A DNA stretch of 64,000 nt from Oscillospiraceae bacterium (GCA_004555865.1 SFJO01000005.1:1-64000), one strand, 5' to 3'. Positions 49,880 through 59,166 are shown, counted from the stretch's first letter. Numbers and translations: made by a program. The notes: a model not told the origin generated them from the sequence alone.

Positions 49880-51010
49880 ATGAAACCCATCACCCTGCTC
49901 ATCGCCCTGCTGGCGCTGGGGTGGCTGGCTTATCTGGCCTGGGAGGCCCGGTGCGCCGCCAAGGCCCGGGCGAGCCTTGCCCATGTGGTGCACGTGAACG
50001 GCACCCGGGGCAAATCCACCGTCAGTCGCCTGATCGAGGCCGGGCTGCGGGCAGGCGGGCTGCGGGTGTTCTGCAAAACCACCGGCACCGACCCCATGAC
50101 CATTGACGTGAAGGGCAGGGAAGAGCCGATCCATCGCCGGGGCAAGGCCAACATCAAGGAGCAGATCGCCATTCTGCGCCGGGCCGCAGCCCAGAAGGCC
50201 CAGGTGCTGGTGGTGGAGTGCATGGCGGTGCACCCGGAATACCAGTACGCCGCCCAGCACCGCATTCTGAAGGCCGACACCGTGGTCATCACCAACGTGC
50301 GGCGGGACCACACGGACGTGATGGGCGAGACCCTGCCGGAAATCTGCGATGCGCTGTGCAACACGGTGCCGAAAAACGGCGCACTGTTCACCGCCGAGAC
50401 GGCCCAGGCCCCCCGCATGGGCAAAAAGGCGGCGGCCATGGGCAGCAGCTTTCATCCCATCCGGCCGGACGGAAGCGAGCCGGGCTTCGATTTTGCCGAG
50501 AACATCGCGCTGGCTCTGGCGGTGTGCGAGCATCTGGGGGTGGACCGGCAGACGGCCCTTTCCGGCATGGCCCACTTCAAGCGGGACCCCTATGCCCTCA
50601 CGGTGCACCGGATGGGTGAGGGCCTGTTTGTGAACGGCCTTTCCATCAACGACGTGCAGTCCACCTGCACCGTCTGGCGGGACCTGAAGGGCAAGCTGGG
50701 CTGCCGGCGGCTCATCCTGCTGGTGAACAACCGGGCCGACCGGGGCAGCCGCACCCAGGATATGCTGGCCGTGTGCTGTGAGCTTTGCCCGGACGCGGTG
50801 TGGCTGATGGGGGCCAGCCAGGGCTTTATGGCCCGAAGCCTGGCCAAAAAGCTGCCCGGCACCCCGGTGGAGCGCTTTGCCCGGCCGGAGCTGCTGCCGC
50901 TGGACGGGCTTGCCCCGGGCGAAGTGGTATTTGCGGTGGGCAACATTGCCCAGGGCGGCCGGGACATCATGGCCCGGGTGCGGCAGGAGGGGACGCTGTA
51001 TGTACAATGA
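49880..51010 (+). CDS. pgsB: Poly-gamma-glutamate synthase subunit PgsB/CapB
   Basis: ATP-dependent amide ligase related to Mur ligases that polymerises glutamate through the gamma-carboxyl group. The 376 aa start with a membrane helix (about 3-20). The P-loop is in VNGTRGKSTVSRLIEAGLRAGG; the later TGTDPMTID, VECMAVHPEYQ, TNVRRDHTDVMGET and NDVQSTCTVW are typical of PgsB. AAGGAGGCG precedes the ATG at 49880. It overlaps pgsC by 11 nt. No CapA/PgsA-type exporter gene is in the window. Confidence 0.95.
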   Translation: MKPITLLIALLALGWLAYLAWEARCAAKARASLAHVVHVNGTRGKSTVSRLIEAGLRAGGLRVFCKTTGTDPMTIDVKGREEPIHRRGKANIKEQIAILRRAAAQKAQVLVVECMAVHPEYQYAAQHRILKADTVVITNVRRDHTDVMGETLPEICDALCNTVPKNGALFTAETAQAPRMGKKAAAMGSSFHPIRPDGSEPGFDFAENIALALAVCEHLGVDRQTALSGMAHFKRDPYALTVHRMGEGLFVNGLSINDVQSTCTVWRDLKGKLGCRRLILLVNNRADRGSRTQDMLAVCCELCPDAVWLMGASQGFMARSLAKKLPGTPVERFARPELLPLDGLAPGEVVFAVGNIAQGGRDIMARVRQEGTLYVQ

Positions 51011-51425
51011 AACGATTCTGCTGGGGGTGGTTCTCAGCCTGATTTTTACCGAGATCACCGGCCTTTCCGCCGGGCTGATCGTGCCGGGGTATCTGGCGCT
51101 GTACCTGCACAGCCCGGGGCGCATTGTATGCACCCTGCTGCTGGCGGCGGCGGCCGTTGGGCTGTGCAAACTGCTCAGCCAGGTGATGATCCTCTATGGG
51201 CGGCGGCGCTTTGCGGTGCTGATGCTGCTCACGTTCTTCCTCAGCCTGGCGCTGGACGCGGCGGGTCTGCTGCCCTTCAGCCCCATCGGCATTCTGATGC
51301 CGGGCATCATTGCCCGGGAATTTGACCGCCAGGGCTTTCGGGACAGTCTGCTTGCCATGGCCGTCACCACCGGGCTGACCGCGCTGGCCCTGCTTCTGGT
51401 GGGCGGCGCTCTGGCCGGGCTGTAA
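51000..51425 (+). CDS. pgsC: Poly-gamma-glutamate synthase subunit PgsC/CapC
   Basis: A 141-aa membrane partner of PgsB with about four helices. GVVLSLIFTEITGLSAGLIVPGYLALYL and FSPIGILMPGIIAREFDRQG are close to the family core. The ATG is inside the end of pgsB, as is usual for this pair. The PgsBC complex makes and probably passes the polymer through the membrane. Confidence 0.95.
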   Translation: MYNETILLGVVLSLIFTEITGLSAGLIVPGYLALYLHSPGRIVCTLLLAAAAVGLCKLLSQVMILYGRRRFAVLMLLTFFLSLALDAAGLLPFSPIGILMPGIIAREFDRQGFRDSLLAMAVTTGLTALALLLVGGALAGL

Positions 51426-51440
51426 AAAGGGGGAAACGCC

Positions 51441-52502
51441 ATGAACACGCGCAAACGGCTTTCTCTGGCAGGGGCGGCGCTCTGGCTGGCCCTGTGCCTG
51501 GCCTTTACCCTGCATGCGGCGGCCCAGAAGCCCGCGCCGGACGCGGACGTCAAGCTGGCGGCCACCGCTCTGATGACCCGCTGGGAGGAGTGCATCCGGG
51601 GATATAAGGCGGAACTGGGCTTGCCCCTCAGCGAGGACGACCTGCACGGCTCCGGCTTGATCGGCGAGCCGTATACGTTTATCACCACCACCAACGGGGC
51701 GCTGGAGGCCAAGCGCACCGCCGCCAACCCGGAAATGGCTGCCCTGCTGGTGGAGATGCTCACTGCGGCGGGGGTAAAGCCCGGCGATACGGTGGGCGCG
51801 GGTTTTTCCGGCAGCTTTCCGGGGCTGAACCTGGCCACACTGGCGGCCTGCCAGGCCATGGGGGTGCACTGCGTGTACATTGCTTCGGTGGGTGCCTCCA
51901 CATACGGGGCGAACCAGCCGGAACTGACCTTCCCGGATATGGCCCTGCGCCTGTGGCAGGACGGCGAGCTGGCCACGGCCCCCGCCCTCGTCACTCCCGG
52001 CGGGCAGGACGACTGCGGCTGCGATATGGACCAGGACCTGCTGGAGGGCATTGTGAACCGTTTGGAGGCAGGCGGCCTGACCGTGATGCGCCAGCCGGAC
52101 TTTGAGGCGAACCTTCAGGCCCGTATGGCGCTGTATGAAGAACAGGGGCCGATCACCTGCTTTGTGGGCGTGGGCGGCAACCTGACCACCACCGGCCCCG
52201 GCGAAAAGGATGTGGGCTGGGGCGTCATCCAGCCCAGCAAGCGCATGACCGAGGACAAGAACAGCGGGCTGATCCAGCGGTACAACGCCCGGGGCCTGCC
52301 GGTGCTGCATCTGCTGAACGTGAAGCGGCTGGTGGCGGATTACGGCCTGCCCTATGACCCCGACCGGTACGAAACGCCGGGCCAGTCGGCCCTGTATCGG
52401 GTGACGGCGTACCCCCGCTTACCGGCGCTGGCCGGCCTTGCCGGCGCGGCGGCACTGCTGTGGTGGGGCTTTCGGCGCAAAAAGACGGAGAACGCCGCTT
52501 AA
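51441..52502 (+). CDS. Poly-gamma-glutamate system protein (PgsW-like)
   Basis: A 353-aa protein with an N-terminal membrane helix, an extracellular domain and a second helix near the C-terminus (about 324-343). TTTNGALEAKRTAANPEMAALLVEMLTAAGVKPGD, then GFSGSFPGLNLATLAACQAMGV and TPGGQDDCGCDMD, fit the family named poly-gamma-glutamate system protein, which occurs with pgsB/pgsC outside Bacillus. Activity not known. It lies 15 nt after pgsC with GGGGG upstream of the ATG. Confidence 0.8.
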   Translation: MNTRKRLSLAGAALWLALCLAFTLHAAAQKPAPDADVKLAATALMTRWEECIRGYKAELGLPLSEDDLHGSGLIGEPYTFITTTNGALEAKRTAANPEMAALLVEMLTAAGVKPGDTVGAGFSGSFPGLNLATLAACQAMGVHCVYIASVGASTYGANQPELTFPDMALRLWQDGELATAPALVTPGGQDDCGCDMDQDLLEGIVNRLEAGGLTVMRQPDFEANLQARMALYEEQGPITCFVGVGGNLTTTGPGEKDVGWGVIQPSKRMTEDKNSGLIQRYNARGLPVLHLLNVKRLVADYGLPYDPDRYETPGQSALYRVTAYPRLPALAGLAGAAALLWWGFRRKKTENAA

Positions 52503-52517
52503 AAAGGAGGGGCGCCC

Positions 52518-53405
52518 ATGAAAAAAACACTGCTGCGGTGCCTGCTGTGCGCCGCGGTGCCCCTGCTGCTGGCGGGCTGTGTGGCGGCGCAGCCGCAGGC
52601 GGCCCCCACGGCCAGCCCGGCCCCGACGCCGGAGGCCACGGCTGCGCCTGCGCCCACCCCGCCGCTGCCCGAGCTGCCGGACGCGGCGGCGCTGGAGACC
52701 CTGACCCCGGCGGACTTTGACTGCCTTGCGGCGGAATACCCCACCGCACGCAGCACCTACGACCTGACCACCGCCGACGGGCAGGCGCTGGAAGTAACGC
52801 TGCTGGAAGGCGCGGCCGACGGCCCGACGATTTACATCGTGGGCGGCGTGCATGGGGACGAGCTGGCGGGCTGGTACGCCGGAACCCTGCTGAAACAGGC
52901 GGACCTGAAGGCGGGGCGGGTGTATCTGGCGGCCCCGGCCAACCCCTGGGGCGCAGAGCACGACCGGCGCGACACCGCCGACGGGCGGGATCTGAACCGA
53001 AACTTCCCCGGCGATGCAGCCGGCAACCCGGCCCAGCAGAGGGCCGCGGCCTTGTGGGGCGACATCACCGAAAAGGCCCCGGCGCTGGTGCTGGACCTGC
53101 ATGAGGCCCGGCAGTGGAACGACGGCAGCGACGAGCTGGGCAACTCTCTCATCTGCCAGGATATGCAGCCGGTGGCGGATCTGGTTTGGGGCCTTTTGGA
53201 GGCCTCGGCCGACGGGCAGCTGCACGGCAGCGCGCTGGATCTGTTCGGTTCGCCCCCGGTGGGCAGCCTGAACCGCACGCTGACCCTGGAGGCGGGCATT
53301 CCCGTCATCACGGTGGAGACCAGCCGGGCGGAGCCGCTGCCCCAGCGGGTGAAAAACCAGCTGGAGATCGCGGAGTACGTCCTGAAGAATCAGGGCCTGC
53401 GCTGA
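52518..53405 (+). CDS. M14-type (succinylglutamate desuccinylase/aspartoacylase-like) lipoprotein
   Basis: A 295-aa lipoprotein (lipobox LLAGCV) with a zinc peptidase domain. Metal ligands are in GGVHGDELAG (H-x-x-E) and VLDLHEARQ (His); RDLNRNFPGD is the substrate-binding Asn-Arg stretch. Homologous enzymes cut acyl-glutamate or act as carboxypeptidases. Its place in the pgs operon suggests removal of glutamate from gamma-glutamyl products. A second paralogue is encoded at 60680-61858. Confidence 0.85.
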   Translation: MKKTLLRCLLCAAVPLLLAGCVAAQPQAAPTASPAPTPEATAAPAPTPPLPELPDAAALETLTPADFDCLAAEYPTARSTYDLTTADGQALEVTLLEGAADGPTIYIVGGVHGDELAGWYAGTLLKQADLKAGRVYLAAPANPWGAEHDRRDTADGRDLNRNFPGDAAGNPAQQRAAALWGDITEKAPALVLDLHEARQWNDGSDELGNSLICQDMQPVADLVWGLLEASADGQLHGSALDLFGSPPVGSLNRTLTLEAGIPVITVETSRAEPLPQRVKNQLEIAEYVLKNQGLR

Positions 53406-53412
53406 GGGGGCT

Positions 53413-53442
53413 TTGGCAGAACGGAGAAAAGCGTGCTATAAT
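53413..53442 (+). promoter_or_regulatory. Promoter of the two-component system
   Basis: TTGGCA, 18-nt spacer, TATAAT with extended -10 TGC. Confidence 0.7.
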
Positions 53443-53493
53443 GGTTGGGCGATCGCGGCCGGGCACACGCGGCCCGGCAGAGAGGAACACACC

Positions 53494-54903
53494 ATGGAGA
53501 AAACCAAAACACAAACCCGCCCCTGGCAGGTGCGGGTGAATCTGTTGGAGCTGGGCGCGGGGGTGTGTCTGGTCTGGCTGGGCTTTTTTATGCCGGTGTT
53601 TTTCACCGTGGGCAATTTTCGCATTCTGGAGACCCTGTATCAGGCGCTGGATCACTGGGAAAAAACAGGCCTGATGCTGGCGGCGCTGAAGCTGGTGGCC
53701 CTGAACTCCCTGCGCGGCATTCCCCATTACATCGGCGCGTTTCTCATTGCCGAATCGGTGGAGTACCGCTGGAAGGGGCACAACCTGTGGGTGATCAACG
53801 CCCTGATGGCGCTGGTGGTGCTGCTGTGCACCTACCGGGGCATTGACGCGCTGCATCGGGTGCATTACGACTTCGGTCTGCCTGCCGTTCTGGTGGCGGC
53901 GCTGCTGCTGGTGTTTGAAAAAATGGACTACCAGTACATCACCGTTACCAAAAAGGTGATGTTCATTGCCGTGCTGGTGGTCACCTTCCAGTTTCTGGAC
54001 ATCATGCCCGCGGCCAACGGGCTGCCCATGGGCCGCGGCGAAATTTCCGGCGACGTGAAGCTGGCCTCGGAGATTCTGGGGGCCAATACGGCTATGAACG
54101 CCATGGCCGCCGCCGGGCTGGTGGTGTTTTTGCTGATGCTGGTGCTGCTGTTCTTCCAGCTGCGGGTGGAAAACAACCTGCGGCAGCTGAACATTCTGCG
54201 GGAACAGAATCTGGCCATCCGCACCGAGGCCCGGATGAACGATATGAAAAACCGCACCTATCGTGAGATGCAGTATCTGGTGCATGACCTGAAATCGCCC
54301 CTGGCCTCGGCCCAGACGCTGGTGGGCGTGATCAAGATGGAATGCGAGGCCGAGGGCCGCACCCAGGATGTGGAGTATCTGAGCCGCATTGAGGGTGCGG
54401 TGGAGCAGATGAACCGGATGATCTCGGAGATCCTCTATGAAGAGCAGACCACGCCCGAAACGGTGGAGCGCCTGGTGGACCGTGCCCTGGCCCAGCTCTC
54501 GGTGGAATCCTACGCGGCCTGCGTACACACCGAGCTGAAAACGCCGGAGGCCATGGTGCGGGTGAACCGGGTGCTGTTCCCGCGGGCGCTGGTGAACCTG
54601 GTGCAGAACTCGGCCAAGGCCATCCCGGCCGGCCGCACACCGGACATTCGCCTTCGGGTGGACACCCGGGAGGGCATGGTGCGGTTCACCGTGGAGGACA
54701 ACGGCAAAGGCATTCCCCAATCGCAGCAGCAGGCCGTCTGGAACAAGGGGTATTCCACCTCGCAGTCCAGCGGGCTGGGGCTGCCCTTTGTGCGCAGCGT
54801 TGTGGAGCGTGTTGGGGGTACCATACAGATGAAAAGTACGGTGGATCAGGGCACAACCATCACCCTGGTCATTCCGGAGGAGGAGAGAAATCATGCAGAA
54901 TAA
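53494..54903 (+). CDS. Membrane sensor histidine kinase
   Basis: A 469-aa kinase. The N-terminal half has about six to eight membrane helices (25-250) with no large external domain, so it likely senses an intramembrane or transport signal. A coiled stretch leads to the phospho-accepting helix YLVHDLKSPLASAQTL (His about 272), then a HATPase with NLVQNSAKAI (N box), VEDNGKGIP (G1) and SSGLGLPFV (G2). It overlaps the response regulator gene by 11 nt. Location inside the gamma-glutamyl locus implies that it controls this locus. Confidence 0.88.
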   Translation: MEKTKTQTRPWQVRVNLLELGAGVCLVWLGFFMPVFFTVGNFRILETLYQALDHWEKTGLMLAALKLVALNSLRGIPHYIGAFLIAESVEYRWKGHNLWVINALMALVVLLCTYRGIDALHRVHYDFGLPAVLVAALLLVFEKMDYQYITVTKKVMFIAVLVVTFQFLDIMPAANGLPMGRGEISGDVKLASEILGANTAMNAMAAAGLVVFLLMLVLLFFQLRVENNLRQLNILREQNLAIRTEARMNDMKNRTYREMQYLVHDLKSPLASAQTLVGVIKMECEAEGRTQDVEYLSRIEGAVEQMNRMISEILYEEQTTPETVERLVDRALAQLSVESYAACVHTELKTPEAMVRVNRVLFPRALVNLVQNSAKAIPAGRTPDIRLRVDTREGMVRFTVEDNGKGIPQSQQQAVWNKGYSTSQSSGLGLPFVRSVVERVGGTIQMKSTVDQGTTITLVIPEEERNHAE

Positions 54904-55519
54904 CACGACCATTCTGTGCATCGACGATGAAGAGCAGATTTGTTTTGCGCTGGAGGCTCTGTTCCGCCTGCAGAAATGGAATGTGGTGACCGCCCGCAGC
55001 GTGGAAAAGGGCCTGATCGCCTTCCGCGAATTTCAACCGGACATCGTGCTCATTGATTACCATATGCCCGGCATCAACGGGGTGGAGGGCGTGAAGATGC
55101 TTCGGCAGCTTTCCCCCACGGTGCCCATCATCGTGTTCACCATTGATGAAAGTCAGGCCGTGGCCGACGCCTTTTTAGAGGCGGGCGCCAGCGATTTCTC
55201 ACTCAAGCCCATCAAAGCGCCGGACCTGGTAAGCCGCATTAAGCTGCACCTGCGCCTTCTGCAGCAGGCCCAGCCGAAAAAGCCCGCCCCGGCCCCCATT
55301 CCGGCCAAGGGCATCAGCCAGAGCACCATGGATCTGATCCTGCAGTTTTTGACCGACCGGCAGGAGTATGTGACGGCCAACGACATTGCCGCCGGCACGG
55401 GCCTTGCCTATCAGACGGTGTACCGCTATCTGCAGTACATGACCCAGGAAAAGATCACCGTGATGGTGAACGTGTACGGCAAGGTGGGCCGCCCCAAACA
55501 GATGTACAAAAAGGCGTGA
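54893..55519 (+). CDS. Response regulator with CitB/DcuR-like HTH
   Basis: A 208-aa regulator. The receiver domain (1-125) has IDDEE, phospho-acceptor Asp in VLIDYHMPG (about D54), Thr in VFTIDE and Lys in SLKPI. After a Pro/Ala linker, residues 145-208 form an HTH like the CitB/DcuR/DctR output domain: SQSTMDLILQFLTD, YVTANDIAAGTGLAYQTVYRYLQYM, then VYGKVGRPKQMYK. Such regulators control carboxylate uptake and use in other bacteria. Probable targets are the downstream transferase 3 and DUF6305-permease operons. Confidence 0.92.
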   Translation: MQNNTTILCIDDEEQICFALEALFRLQKWNVVTARSVEKGLIAFREFQPDIVLIDYHMPGINGVEGVKMLRQLSPTVPIIVFTIDESQAVADAFLEAGASDFSLKPIKAPDLVSRIKLHLRLLQQAQPKKPAPAPIPAKGISQSTMDLILQFLTDRQEYVTANDIAAGTGLAYQTVYRYLQYMTQEKITVMVNVYGKVGRPKQMYKKA

Positions 55520-55540
55520 GGCCTGTAAAATCAACCGGGA

Positions 55541-55576
55541 ACAGCCGGGCGCACACTGCGCCCGGCTGTTTTTTGT
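55541..55576 (+). terminator. Terminator of the two-component operon
   Basis: ACAGCCGGGCG pairs with CGCCCGGCTGT, followed by T6. Confidence 0.9.
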
Positions 55577-55605
55577 GGGGCCAAGGTTGAAATAACGCGC
55601 CTGCA

Positions 55606-55632
55606 AAAGCCTTCCCCTCGCGGGGAAGCTGA
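55606..55632. repeat. Partial intergenic repeat core
   Basis: AAAGCCTTCCCCTCGCGGGGAAGC is like the palindromic end of repeat copies A-C. The stretch 55633-55925 shows no gene I recognise. Confidence 0.5.
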
Positions 55633-55930
55633 AATTTCGCGGGGGCAGAGCCTTTCCCGAGATCCGCTGCGGTTGGCTTTTTGCGCGAATTTGGCCGCGG
55701 ATGCTGCAAACTTCACGGCAAACACAAGGGATGTCTCTACCCCAAAATTCCATTGCCCTTCGCGCAGCGCCGCATAGGCCGGGGCGCAAAGAAAAACAGG
55801 AGCGCCCCCTCGAAAAGAACGAATAACAGCACGAAACAGCAATATTTTCGAGTTTTGGCCTGCTTGAAAAGGTAAATCCATCGGCTGAACGGAAATTCCA
55901 TGGCGAAAAATCTGTCCATATCAACACAAC

Positions 55931-56011
55931 GATAAACTGATCTATTTTGCGCATAAAATTTGATAAAAAAATGATAAAAATATAGACAATTTATGTAATA
56001 ACGGCTATACT
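55931..56011 (+). promoter_or_regulatory. Promoter of transferase 3 with direct repeats
   Basis: TAGACA (55983-55988), 17-nt spacer, TATACT (56006-56011). Directly upstream, TGATAAAAA occurs twice 11 bp apart (55961-55969 and 55972-55980), and GATAAA again at 55931. Repeats one helical turn apart next to a weak -35 look like response-regulator sites. The leader to the gene is about 240 nt (56018-56259), without a recognised riboswitch. Confidence 0.6.
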
Positions 56012-56259
56012 CGGGAATATAGCGAGGCTTCTTTGCTTTGGTTTGGTACGCCGCAAGGCCATAAAACTACTGGGGACATTCCAATCTGCGCGAACGTGTG
56101 TACGCCAAGTGCACACCGCTTGCACACGCAGAAAACCGCTCCGGTCGTCCAATGTCCTTCGGCAGCCGGACGGGGCAAAGGGCCGAATACGGGGGCGTCC
56201 GCCTTTTTCGCACGCAACTTTCAGGCGGACGGAACCTCATCAACAAAGGAGGAAACAAG

Positions 56260-58065
56260 ATGAAAAAGTACATTGCCCTGCTTATGGCATTGGTAATGGG
56301 GCTGTCTGTGGCCGGCTGCGGCCAGAGCGCCTCGTCCTCTGCCAGCAGTGAGGCGGCCTCTTCTTCCGCTGACTCGAACGAAGAGGAAGTCTGGCTCCCC
56401 TACGACGAGAACCTTCAGAAGAAGAAGGACGACCGTGACGCCACCGGTAAGACCGGTGCTGTGGCGGCCTGCAGCTGGTACGCCAGCAAGGCCGGCCTGG
56501 AGATCCTGCAGGAGGGCGGCAACGCCTTCGATGCAGCGGCGGCTGTGGCCTACACCCTGGGCGTGGTTGAGCCCTACTTCTCCGGCCTGGGCGGCGGCGG
56601 CTTCATGACCATCTACAACGCCGAGACCAAAGAGGTGGAGGTCATCGACTTCCGCGAGATCGCTCCCGCTGCGGCCAACGCCCAGATTTGGCTGGACGAG
56701 GCCGGCGAGATGAAGCAGTTCGAGAAGGACGGCCAGAAGCTGGGTACCATGAGCAGCATCGGCGGCCTGTCCGTTGCGACCCCCGGCGAGGTTGCCGGCA
56801 TGGAGTACCTGCTGGAGAACTACGGCTCCGACGCCGTGACCCGTCAGCAGATCTTCCAGCCCGCCATTGACCTGGCCAACAACGGCTATCTCGTGACCGC
56901 TACCTTCAAGGAGGAGCTGGAAAGCGAGTACGCCGGTCTGGCTGCCATGGGCGAAGTTGGCAACCTGTACCTGAACGATGGTATGCCCTACGAAGTGGGC
57001 GACACCCTGACCAACCCCGATCTGGCCACTACTCTGCAGGCCATCGCGGACGGCGGCCGTGACGCGTTCTACACCGGCGACATGGCCCAGGCCATGGTGG
57101 ACGCGGTGCAGGCCGAGGGCGGCGTGCTGACCATGGAAGACCTGGCCAACTACGAGGTCAAGGTTCGTGAGCCGGTCAGCTCCACCTACCGTGACTACAC
57201 CATCTATTCTCTGCCCCCGGCATCCTCCGGCGGCACCCATCTGATTGAGATCCTGAACATCCTGGAGAACTTCGATATGGCCAACACCGAGGTCAACTCG
57301 GCCGACTACATCCATCGCTTCTCCGAGGCCTTCAAGATCGCTTTCGCCGACCGTGCCCAGTACATGGCCGACACCGACTTCGCCGAAGTGCCTCTGGCCC
57401 AGCTGACCAGCAAGGATTACGCGGCCAGCCGTTACGCTCAGATCACCGATCAGAGCGGCACCTACACCGCCGTTGACGCGGAAGAGCTGGAGCACTACGC
57501 CACCACTTCCTTCTCCGTTGTGGACCAGTGGGGCAACATGGTGGCCTGCACCCAGACCATCAACTATGGTTTCGGCTCCAAGATCGCCGTTCCCGGCTAC
57601 GGCTTCATCATGAACGACGAGATGGACGACTTCTCCGCCAACCCCGAGAGCGTCAACTGCGCCGAGGGCGGCAAGCGCCCCCTGTCCAGCATGAGCCCCT
57701 CCATCGTTCTGTACCCCGACGGCTCTCCCTTCCTGACCATCGGCAGCCCCGGAGCTACCCGTATCTTCCCCACCATCGCGCAGGTCATCCAGCGCATGAT
57801 CGACTACGGCATGGACATCCAGGAAGCCATTGACTGCGCCCGTATCTACGACAACGCCCAGAACAACGTGTGCTATGAGTCCGACGGTGTGGACGCTCCC
57901 TCCGCTGAGGCCATTGCTCAGCTGCAGGCCATGGGCCACGAAGTGACCGATAAGGGCGCTTGGCAGCTGTTCTTCGGCGGCGTGCAGGGCATTTCCATCG
58001 GCAAGGATGGCACCCTGCGCGGCGGCGCGGATCCTCGCCGTGACGGCAAGGCTCTGGCTTACTAA
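56260..58065 (+). CDS. Gamma-glutamyltransferase lipoprotein 3
   Basis: A 601-aa lipoprotein (lipobox VAGCGQ, Ser-rich linker). GNAFDAAAAVAYTLGVVEP, GLGGGGFMTIY, PPASSGGTHLIE and PLSSMSPS are conserved. The nucleophile motif reads ATTSFSVVD: the usual His after Thr-Thr is Ser, which could change activity or specificity. It is closer to copy 1 than to copy 2 (shared GGTHLIEILNILENFDMA and NYxFGS). Codons are of the highly expressed kind. AAAGGAGG precedes the ATG at 56260. Own promoter and terminator. Confidence 0.92.
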   Translation: MKKYIALLMALVMGLSVAGCGQSASSSASSEAASSSADSNEEEVWLPYDENLQKKKDDRDATGKTGAVAACSWYASKAGLEILQEGGNAFDAAAAVAYTLGVVEPYFSGLGGGGFMTIYNAETKEVEVIDFREIAPAAANAQIWLDEAGEMKQFEKDGQKLGTMSSIGGLSVATPGEVAGMEYLLENYGSDAVTRQQIFQPAIDLANNGYLVTATFKEELESEYAGLAAMGEVGNLYLNDGMPYEVGDTLTNPDLATTLQAIADGGRDAFYTGDMAQAMVDAVQAEGGVLTMEDLANYEVKVREPVSSTYRDYTIYSLPPASSGGTHLIEILNILENFDMANTEVNSADYIHRFSEAFKIAFADRAQYMADTDFAEVPLAQLTSKDYAASRYAQITDQSGTYTAVDAEELEHYATTSFSVVDQWGNMVACTQTINYGFGSKIAVPGYGFIMNDEMDDFSANPESVNCAEGGKRPLSSMSPSIVLYPDGSPFLTIGSPGATRIFPTIAQVIQRMIDYGMDIQEAIDCARIYDNAQNNVCYESDGVDAPSAEAIAQLQAMGHEVTDKGAWQLFFGGVQGISIGKDGTLRGGADPRRDGKALAY

Positions 58066-58124
58066 GGCGGCGGCTGTTCGGGCGGCCTGCGTGCTGCTTT
58101 GAACCCCCAAAAACTTTCTGCCGG

Positions 58125-58166
58125 AAAAGGCCGCTCGACCCTCGCTTTGGGCCGGGTGGCCTTTTG
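58125..58166 (+). terminator. Terminator of transferase 3
   Basis: AAAAGGCC pairs with GGCCTTTT around an inner partly paired CGACC/GGGTGG loop. Confidence 0.7.
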
Positions 58167-58259
58167 CGCAGAGGGGGTGAACTGGTTCGGCTTCTTTACT
58201 TCGTGAAGCTGCATGAGTTTTGACTTTTCTTATAGTTAATATTCAACAAAAAACGGCTT

Positions 58260-58322
58260 AAATGATAAAGTTGAATAAAAATAAGAGAAGAAATAGACGA
58301 ACTTGTTTTAATTTGTTATAAT
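58260..58322 (+). promoter_or_regulatory. Promoter of the DUF6305-permease operon
   Basis: TAGACG (58294-58299), 17-nt spacer, TATAAT (58317-58322). AAATGATAAA (58260-58269) and GAATAAAAATA lie upstream. The TAGAC(A/G) -35 and the TGATAAA element match the transferase 3 promoter. Confidence 0.65.
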
Positions 58323-58417
58323 TTTTTCATGAAGATTTCATGGTTTTACCATATCCGCTGCGCGGATGGGAATACGCTGTGAAAAGACACATGAAATGTT
58401 GAGAGGAGAAAACCACA

Positions 58418-59041
58418 ATGAAAAAGAAGATCATTGCTGCGGCGCTGGCTCTCGCGCTGGCTTTGACCATGGCTGCCTGCGGCGGCTCCAGCTCCAGCTC
58501 CAGCAGCGCTGCTGCTTCCAGCGATGCTGCCGGTTCCACCGCTGCGGTGGAAGGCCTGAAGGAGGCCTTTGCTGAGTCTCCCATTCTGCTGACCAGCGGC
58601 GGCCAGAGTGCTGACTACCAGATGATCGGCACCGTGATGAGCAAGCTGGGCATGGATTGCACCGTGAACAACCTGGCCACCAGCGCTGACCTGGGCGACG
58701 CCAAGACCCTGATCGTGGTTGCCGGCGGCTCTTCCAAGGGCCTGGGCGCTGCGGGCATTGATGCCGATGGCGAGCTGGCTCGTCTGACCGAGCTGCTGGA
58801 CGGCGCGAAGGAAAAGGGCCTGAGCATCATCGTGATGCACACCGGTGGTGAGGCTCGCCGCGGCGACCTGTCCGATAAGTTCATCGCTCCCTGCTTCGAG
58901 AAGGCTGACTACGCCATCGTGGTTGCCGCCGGCGATTCCGACGGCCTGATGAGCGGTCTGTGCGCTGAGAACGGCATCCCCATGGATTCCATCAACAGCA
59001 TCAGCGATGTGACCACCGTTCTGCCCGCTGCCTTCAAGTAA
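58418..59041 (+). CDS. DUF6305 family lipoprotein
   Basis: A 207-aa lipoprotein (lipobox MAACGG followed by a Ser run) with a small Rossmann-like domain: ILLTSGGQSADYQMIGTVM, TLIVVAGGSSKGLGAAGID, IIVMHTGGEARRGDLSD. These fit DUF6305. It precedes the TRAP-type permease and M14 genes, and may be the external binding component, although it does not look like a classic DctP. Highly expressed codon type. A terminator right after it would give it extra mRNA relative to the permease, as for binding proteins. Confidence 0.85.
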   Translation: MKKKIIAAALALALALTMAACGGSSSSSSSAAASSDAAGSTAAVEGLKEAFAESPILLTSGGQSADYQMIGTVMSKLGMDCTVNNLATSADLGDAKTLIVVAGGSSKGLGAAGIDADGELARLTELLDGAKEKGLSIIVMHTGGEARRGDLSDKFIAPCFEKADYAIVVAAGDSDGLMSGLCAENGIPMDSINSISDVTTVLPAAFK

Positions 59042-59076
59042 GAAGGGCGCGCCCGCAAATCTGTTTTTAGTGGATT

Positions 59077-59122
59077 AAGGGCCGCCGAAACCCGCGCCTG
59101 GCGTGTTCCGGCGGCCCTTTTT
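59077..59122 (+). terminator. Intra-operon terminator after the DUF6305 gene
   Basis: AAGGGCCGCCG pairs with CGGCGGCCCTT, followed by TTT. Confidence 0.8.
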
Positions 59123-59166
59123 GCACGCAACAAGCCGAATAATTAACGATTTATGGAGGTATTCTA

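Noticed and set aside
48057..55519. Complete Bacillus-type poly-gamma-glutamate capsule operon
   Set aside because: PgsB and PgsC are clear, but PgsA/CapA and PgsE/CapE are missing, so a capsule cannot be claimed.
55660..56259. Riboswitch in the transferase 3 leader
   Set aside because: No known aptamer core recognised; the long leader is mostly upstream sequence without conserved pairing that I could find.
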